Below, one piece after another: positions 59,571-64,000 of a stretch of DNA of 64,000 nucleotides. The notes below the pieces were generated by a model, which saw only the letters and a list, made by a program, of their open reading frames with translations, was not told the origin of the DNA and ran no database searches. The DNA lies in NCBI RefSeq assembly GCF_025813715.1, contig NZ_CP107532.1, positions 1,798,001-1,862,000 on the forward strand. The letters are read 5' to 3'. The position numbers were made by a program, and so were the translations under genes. The stretch comes from Methylobacterium sp. FF17 (GTDB lineage Bacteria; Pseudomonadota; Alphaproteobacteria; Rhizobiales; Beijerinckiaceae). Each line of letters starts with the position of its first letter. Position 1 is the stretch's first letter.

Positions 59571-61748
59571 ATGCCGCGCCCCACGCAACCGTCCCGTTCC
59601 TCCCGGCATCGTCGGCTGGCCGGTAGCGCCCTCTGGCTGCTCTCCGGTGGTGCGGCCCTCGCGCAGGCGACGCCGGGGTCTGGCGTCACCCTCGAAGAAC
59701 TCAGCATCGCGGGCCTCGGTGACGGGGGCGCCACCATCGGCTACCAGCCGAAGCGCTCGACCTTCGGTGCCGGGTCCGACACCGCGATCCTCGACACGCC
59801 GGCCAACATCGCCGTGGTCTCCGCCAAGGTGCTGCGCGACCAGCGCGTGATCTCCCTCGACGAGGCCCTGCGCAACGTCAGCGGCATCGCCCAGACCAAC
59901 AACGTCGGCGGCACGCAGGAGGCGGTGGTCCGGCGCGGATTCGGCACGTTCCGCGACGACTCGATCCTGCGCGACGGTCGGCGCACGGTCCTGCAGCAGA
60001 ACTTCAGCTACGCCATCGAGCGCGTGGAGGTGCTGAAAGGTCCCGCCTCGCTCCTCTACGGCATCACCGACCCGGGCGGGCTCATCAACCTCGTCTCGAA
60101 GCGGCCTGAATTCACGTCCCACGGCTCGCTCAACCTCACGAGCACCAGCTTCGGCGGCGGCCTCGTGCAGGGCGATCTCACCGGACCGATCGAGGGCACC
60201 AACCTCGCCTACCGGATGGTGGCCGACATCCAGAGCTACGATTACTGGCGCAACTTCGGGCACTTGAGCCGGCAGGTGGTGGCGCCCTCGCTCACCTGGA
60301 AGGGCGACGACACCACCGTGACGGTGGGCTACGAATTCAGCCACTACCGGGTGCCCTACGATCGCGGCACCATCTTCGACCCGCGCACGGGCCGGCCCCT
60401 GGCCGTACCGCGCAGCCGACGCTTCGACGAGCGATCGAGCCAGCACGAGGCCACCAGCCATCTCGCCACCCTCGACGTCGACCACCGCTTCGACGCCGAT
60501 TGGAAGCTCCACTTCGGCTACAGCTACTCGCATCTCGGCTACGACGAGAACCAGATCCGGCCGGTCACCTACTTTCCGGCCACCGGCCTTCTCACCCGCC
60601 GGGCCGACGGCACTCGCGACGCCGACTTCAACGCCCATGTCGCCCGCCTCGACCTGACGGGCCGCTTCGACACCTTCGGCCTGCGCCACGACCTCCTGGC
60701 GGGCGTGACCTACGAGAACATCGACTATGGCCGCTCCTACATCATCCGGGGGGCGAACCGGACCGGCTTCAATCCATTCCGGCCGGTCTACGGAACCCTC
60801 TCCACCGTGCCGGTGATCTCGGCCGCCGACAGCAACCTGCGCGAGCGCCTGTCGACTATCAGCCTCTATTTGCAGGACTCGCTGCACCTGACCGACCAGT
60901 GGATCCTGGTGGCCGGGTTCAGCACGCAGATCTTCGACCAGTTCGGCGCCAAGGGCACCCCGGCGGTGGCCTATACCGACATCGACGGTGTGCGGGTCCT
61001 GCCGCGGGTCGGGCTCGTCTACAAGCTCGCCCCCAACCTCTCGCTCTACGGCAGCTACTCGCAATCCTTCAAACCCAACACGTCGCTGGCCACCATCGTC
61101 GGGGCCCTCGCGCCCGAGGAGGGCGAGGCCTTCGAGGTCGGCGTGAAGGCCGACATCGCCGCCGGGCTCACGGTGACGGGTGCGATGTTCGACATCGACA
61201 AGTCGAACGTGCTGGTGACGCAGGTCGTCAACGGAAGCACCGTGGCGAGCACCGCCGGCAAGGTGCGCTCGCGCGGGTTCGAGCTCGACGTCGCCGGCCA
61301 GATCCTGCCCGACTGGGCGGTGATCGCGAGCTACGCCTTCACCCAGGCGGAGGTCACGAAGGATCCTCTGCTGGTGGGCAAGCAGCTGCTCAACACCCCG
61401 CGCGTCACCGCCTCGGCCTTCCTGACCCACCAGTTCGGCGCCGTGGCGGAGGCCGTCGAGTTCGGATCGACGCGCTTCGGTGCGGGCTTCCTCGAGGCTG
61501 GCTTCGGCGCGCGCTATGTCGGCGCCCGGCCGGGGGATGCCGCCAACAGCTTCAAGCTGCCCGAATACGTCGTCTGCGACGCGTTCCTGGCCTACAACAC
61601 CCAGGTGAACGGCCTGCCGACCACGCTCCAGCTCAACCTGAAGAACCTGTTCGACCGCACCTATTATTCCTCCTCCGGCGGCAGCAACCTGCTGGTGGCG
61701 GTCGGTGAGCCGTTCCAGGCCCTCGTGACCGCGCGGGTGTCATGGTGA
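59571..61748 (+). CDS. TonB-dependent siderophore receptor
   Basis: A 725-residue outer-membrane receptor. Signal peptide: RRLAGSALWLLSGGAALAQ. Plug domain (about 60-175): TPANIAVVSAKVLRDQRVISLDEALRNVSGI, YAIERVEVLKGPASLLYG and DPGGLINLVSKRP. The 22-strand barrel ends with the typical C-terminal aromatic (TARVSW). Sequence style is FhuA/FpvA-like, for ferric siderophores. ATG 59571 was chosen with GAGAG upstream. Its stop overlaps the following PepSY-protein start by 7 bp, so the two are translationally coupled. Fur control is expected but not shown. Confidence 0.93.
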   Translation: MPRPTQPSRSSRHRRLAGSALWLLSGGAALAQATPGSGVTLEELSIAGLGDGGATIGYQPKRSTFGAGSDTAILDTPANIAVVSAKVLRDQRVISLDEALRNVSGIAQTNNVGGTQEAVVRRGFGTFRDDSILRDGRRTVLQQNFSYAIERVEVLKGPASLLYGITDPGGLINLVSKRPEFTSHGSLNLTSTSFGGGLVQGDLTGPIEGTNLAYRMVADIQSYDYWRNFGHLSRQVVAPSLTWKGDDTTVTVGYEFSHYRVPYDRGTIFDPRTGRPLAVPRSRRFDERSSQHEATSHLATLDVDHRFDADWKLHFGYSYSHLGYDENQIRPVTYFPATGLLTRRADGTRDADFNAHVARLDLTGRFDTFGLRHDLLAGVTYENIDYGRSYIIRGANRTGFNPFRPVYGTLSTVPVISAADSNLRERLSTISLYLQDSLHLTDQWILVAGFSTQIFDQFGAKGTPAVAYTDIDGVRVLPRVGLVYKLAPNLSLYGSYSQSFKPNTSLATIVGALAPEEGEAFEVGVKADIAAGLTVTGAMFDIDKSNVLVTQVVNGSTVASTAGKVRSRGFELDVAGQILPDWAVIASYAFTQAEVTKDPLLVGKQLLNTPRVTASAFLTHQFGAVAEAVEFGSTRFGAGFLEAGFGARYVGARPGDAANSFKLPEYVVCDAFLAYNTQVNGLPTTLQLNLKNLFDRTYYSSSGGSNLLVAVGEPFQALVTARVSW

Positions 61749-63040
61749 AGCGCCTGCGCGCCGTCCTGTTCCGGCTTCACTGGCTGCTGGGCCTGGGGGC
61801 TGGCCTCATCCTGGCGGTGGCGGGGGTGACGGGGGCGCTCCTGAGCTACGAGGACGCGATCGGCGAGATCATCGACGCGGACCTGATCCACGTCGCCGCG
61901 CGCTCCGAGGAGGTGCTCGGGCCGGACGCGCTCCTCGCCCGCTTCCGGGCCCAGCGCCCCGAGAGCGTGGCGAACCTCACCCTCTCGGCCGGGCCCGGCA
62001 TGGCCGTGATGGTCCGCCTCGGGCGCGACCCCGGCACGGGCCAGCGCCCTCCCTCGCTCTATCTCGACCCGCATGATGGCACGGTACGGGGCGCGGCACG
62101 GACGGAGGACGTCTTCGCCACCATCCGGCGCCTGCATCGCTGGCTGCTCCTGCCGGGGGACGGCAAGGGCTGGGGTCGGACGCTGACGGGTGCCAGCGTG
62201 ATTGCCCTCCTCGTGCTGCTCTGCACGGGGCTCTACCTGCGCTGGCCGAAAGTGATGAGCCTGCGCATCTGGCTCAAGCCGAATCTGCGCCAATGGGGCC
62301 GGCCCACCTACTGGTCGCTGCATTCGGTCGCCGGCACTTGGGTGCTGCCGGTCTACCTCGTCATCGCTCTGAGCGGCCTGTGGTGGTCCTACGACGGGTA
62401 TCGCGAGGTTGTCACCGCATTCCTGACGCGGGGCGAGACCATCGCCCGGATGGCGGATGGCAAGCCTGCTGCAGGTAAGGAGAAGCGCCCGGCAGGCCAG
62501 GAGAAGCCGCCAGCAACCCAGGAGAAGCCGCCGGCAAGCCCAGAGACGCGGCCAGGGGCCGCTGGGGGGAGCGAGGCACCCGGGAAGCCCGGCCGGAAGG
62601 ACGAGGGCCTCGGCGGACCCGGGGCGCCGTCCCTCGACACGGCCTGGGCGGCCTTCCGGACGGCGGATGCGGGGCAGTTCACCCGTGCGACCCTGCTGCT
62701 CCCGGCAGGTGTGTCCGGCCCCGTGCGCATCCGCTCCGAGAATCGGAACGGCTGGCGGGACGACACCCGGATCGAGGCCGCCAGCGGGCGTATCCTCGTG
62801 CGCGAGGTCGGGGGGGAGCGGTCCCTCGGCGTCCGCATCGCCGGCAACATGCTCGACGTGCATAGCGGCCGCTTCTTCGGCGTGCTCGGGCCGCCCATCT
62901 TCCTCGTCGCCGCACTGCTGATGCCGCTCTTCCTGGTGACGGGGCTGCTGCTCTATGTCGGACGTCGCGCGGCGGCGGCCCGGCGGCGTGGGACGTCCAC
63001 CGTCACGCCGGCCGTAACCTCCGCCCGCTTGACCCCCTGA
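61742..63040 (+). CDS. PepSY-associated membrane protein (iron-uptake linked)
   Basis: A 432-residue inner-membrane protein with four main helices: FRLHWLLGLGAGLILAVAGVTGALLSY, SVIALLVLLCTGLYLRWP, VLPVYLVIALSGLWWSY and IFLVAALLMPLFLVTGLLLYVG. The HWLLG and HRWLLLPG His motifs are typical of PepSY_TM proteins coupled to siderophore receptors, which are thought to reduce ferric siderophores. A hydrophilic insertion (about 240-300) contains a seven-residue repeat. It overlaps the receptor stop by 7 bp. Confidence 0.88.
   Translation: MVKRLRAVLFRLHWLLGLGAGLILAVAGVTGALLSYEDAIGEIIDADLIHVAARSEEVLGPDALLARFRAQRPESVANLTLSAGPGMAVMVRLGRDPGTGQRPPSLYLDPHDGTVRGAARTEDVFATIRRLHRWLLLPGDGKGWGRTLTGASVIALLVLLCTGLYLRWPKVMSLRIWLKPNLRQWGRPTYWSLHSVAGTWVLPVYLVIALSGLWWSYDGYREVVTAFLTRGETIARMADGKPAAGKEKRPAGQEKPPATQEKPPASPETRPGAAGGSEAPGKPGRKDEGLGGPGAPSLDTAWAAFRTADAGQFTRATLLLPAGVSGPVRIRSENRNGWRDDTRIEAASGRILVREVGGERSLGVRIAGNMLDVHSGRFFGVLGPPIFLVAALLMPLFLVTGLLLYVGRRAAAARRRGTSTVTPAVTSARLTP
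62474..62557 (+). repeat. 21-bp tandem repeat encoding EKPPA-type heptapeptides
   Basis: Four 21-bp units start at 62474, 62495, 62516 and 62537, encoding GKEKRPA, GQEKPPA, TQEKPPA and SPETRPG. The middle two are nearly identical. The unit keeps frame, so copy-number variation would lengthen the loop between membrane helices. Confidence 0.9.
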
Positions 63041-63097
63041 ACGGTTTTCGACAGGTTCCGCCGCCACAGCCCCGACCCCGCGAACGCCCGAGATCCG

Positions 63098-64000
63098 ATG
63101 CCGTCTGGCGACGAACCCGCCGTCCCGTCCGCCGCATCCCCGCGCGCGCGACCCTTCACGATCTGCCGCGCGGACGAGGCGGTGCCTCCGGCCATCGCGG
63201 GCGCCATCGCGGCGATCGGGAATTTCGACGGGGTGCATCTCGGTCACCGGGCGCTGATCGCGGCCGTGCGCGAGACCGCGCGGGCGGCCGGGCGTCCGGC
63301 GGTGGCGCTCACCTTCGAGCCGCATCCGCGCGCCTATTTCGCGCCGCACCTGCCCATGTTCCGCCTCACCGACGCGCAGGCCAAGGAGATCGTCTTCGCC
63401 CATCTCGGTCTCGACGGGCTGATCGTCCGGCGCTTCGACGCGACGCTGGCGGGCACCGGGGCGCGGGATTTCGTGGAGGGGCTGCTGGTGCGTGACCTCG
63501 GAGTGGCGGGCGTCGTCATCGGGCACGACTTCCATTTCGGCCGGGGCCGAGAGGGCACCCCGGCGGTGCTCGCCGCGCTCTGCGCGGAAGCGGGCCTGAG
63601 CTGTCGCGTCATCCCCCCCGTCGCCCTCGACGCAACTGCCGAGCCGGTCTCGTCGAGCGCCATCCGGGCGGCTCTGGCCGAGGGCGTGATCGCACGGGCG
63701 AACGCGTTGCTGGGCTACCGCTGGTTCGTCTCGGGCGACGTGCGCCACGGCGACAAGCGGGGGCGCACCCTCGGCTACCCCACCGCCAACGTGGTGCTCT
63801 CCGATTGCGGGCTCGCCCACGGCATCTACGCGGTCCGGGTGCGTCTGCCCGATGGCGCCGTGAAGGACGGGGTGGCGAGCTACGGCCGGCGCCCGACCTT
63901 CGACGATGGGGCGCCGCTCCTCGAGGTCAACCTGTTCGACTTCGCGGGCGACCTCTACGGCCAGGCGATCGCGGTGGAATTCCTGGGCTACATCCGGGGC
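63098..64000 (+). CDS. ribF: Bifunctional riboflavin kinase/FAD synthetase (3' end outside window)
   Basis: The frame is open from ATG 63098 to the window edge (301 codons, no stop). The N-terminal FAD synthetase half has AIGNFDGVHLGHRALI, LTFEPHPRAYF, GHDFHFGRGREGT and SSSAIRAAL. The riboflavin kinase half begins at about residue 205 with VRHGDKRGRTLGYPTANV and continues FDFAGDLYGQAIAVEFLGYIRG. It makes FMN and FAD from riboflavin. The first 25 residues are a nonconserved Pro/Ala stretch. Probably only 20-30 residues are missing compared with the usual 310-330. Confidence 0.95.
   Translation, partial: MPSGDEPAVPSAASPRARPFTICRADEAVPPAIAGAIAAIGNFDGVHLGHRALIAAVRETARAAGRPAVALTFEPHPRAYFAPHLPMFRLTDAQAKEIVFAHLGLDGLIVRRFDATLAGTGARDFVEGLLVRDLGVAGVVIGHDFHFGRGREGTPAVLAALCAEAGLSCRVIPPVALDATAEPVSSSAIRAALAEGVIARANALLGYRWFVSGDVRHGDKRGRTLGYPTANVVLSDCGLAHGIYAVRVRLPDGAVKDGVASYGRRPTFDDGAPLLEVNLFDFAGDLYGQAIAVEFLGYIRG

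Noticed and set aside
1-64000. Prophage, insertion sequence or genomic island
   Set aside because: No integrase, transposase, phage structural gene, tRNA-borne attachment site or paired inverted ends were found; only the AT-rich patch at 59 kb looks foreign.

Overview
This is a 64 kb chromosomal window from a high-GC (about 70%) alphaproteobacterium, most likely Methylobacterium or a close relative. The pointers are the ileS-lspA-pqqF-pqqG order, an oxalate block of oxlT, a PanE-like reductase and an oxalate-CoA ligase, and the overall gene style. I find no rRNA or tRNA genes, CRISPR arrays, integrases or insertion sequences, so this reads as core chromosome with a few accessory patches. Genus assignment is inference; no search was run.

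Layout. 1-7.4 kb: a fructose phosphotransferase operon on the minus strand (fruB, fruK, fruA, then an OprB-type porin cut by the window edge), with a divergent LacI-family regulator and two near-identical operators between them. 7.8-17 kb: a central-carbon block on the plus strand: aceE, aceF, a lipoyl-bearing lpd, a phasin-like protein and malic enzyme maeB. 17-24 kb: an L,D-transpeptidase-like protein, an orphan OmpR-type response regulator, a stand-alone cyclic-nucleotide-binding protein, dapD, an alpha/beta hydrolase without its serine, a 1 kb array of 250-bp repeats, and manganese catalase. 24-27.5 kb: a cysteine hydrolase, a creatininase-family protein, a PAS-GGDEF protein and two CsbD-like stress proteins.

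27.8-32.6 kb: the oxalate block (oxlT, a fumarylacetoacetase-family enzyme, panE2-like, oxalate-CoA ligase). 32.6-41.7 kb, mostly minus strand: a GAF histidine kinase, potassium transporter kup, bioD with fpr, a chemotaxis receptor, a ring-cleaving dioxygenase-like protein and a HupE/UreJ metal transporter. 41.8-49.2 kb: ileS, lspA, a secreted protein, and the paired M16 proteases pqqF and pqqG that process the PQQ precursor peptide in methylotrophs. 49.6-51.9 kb: small exported and membrane proteins, a drug/metabolite transporter and a MarR regulator.

52.4-57 kb: a five-gene nucleotide-sugar operon (rfbF, rfbG, C-methyltransferase, 3,5-epimerase, 4-reductase) that should make a CDP-linked, C-methyl-branched 6-deoxyhexose. 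It is followed by a single-domain response regulator and bioA. 58.9-59.5 kb is strikingly AT-rich and leads into a TonB siderophore receptor coupled to a PepSY membrane protein; ribF runs off the right edge.

A recurring theme is short tandem repeats with 12-, 14-, 15- or 21-bp units at gene ends or in low-complexity protein linkers (14.4, 18.6, 19.7, 19.9, 26.2 and 62.5 kb).
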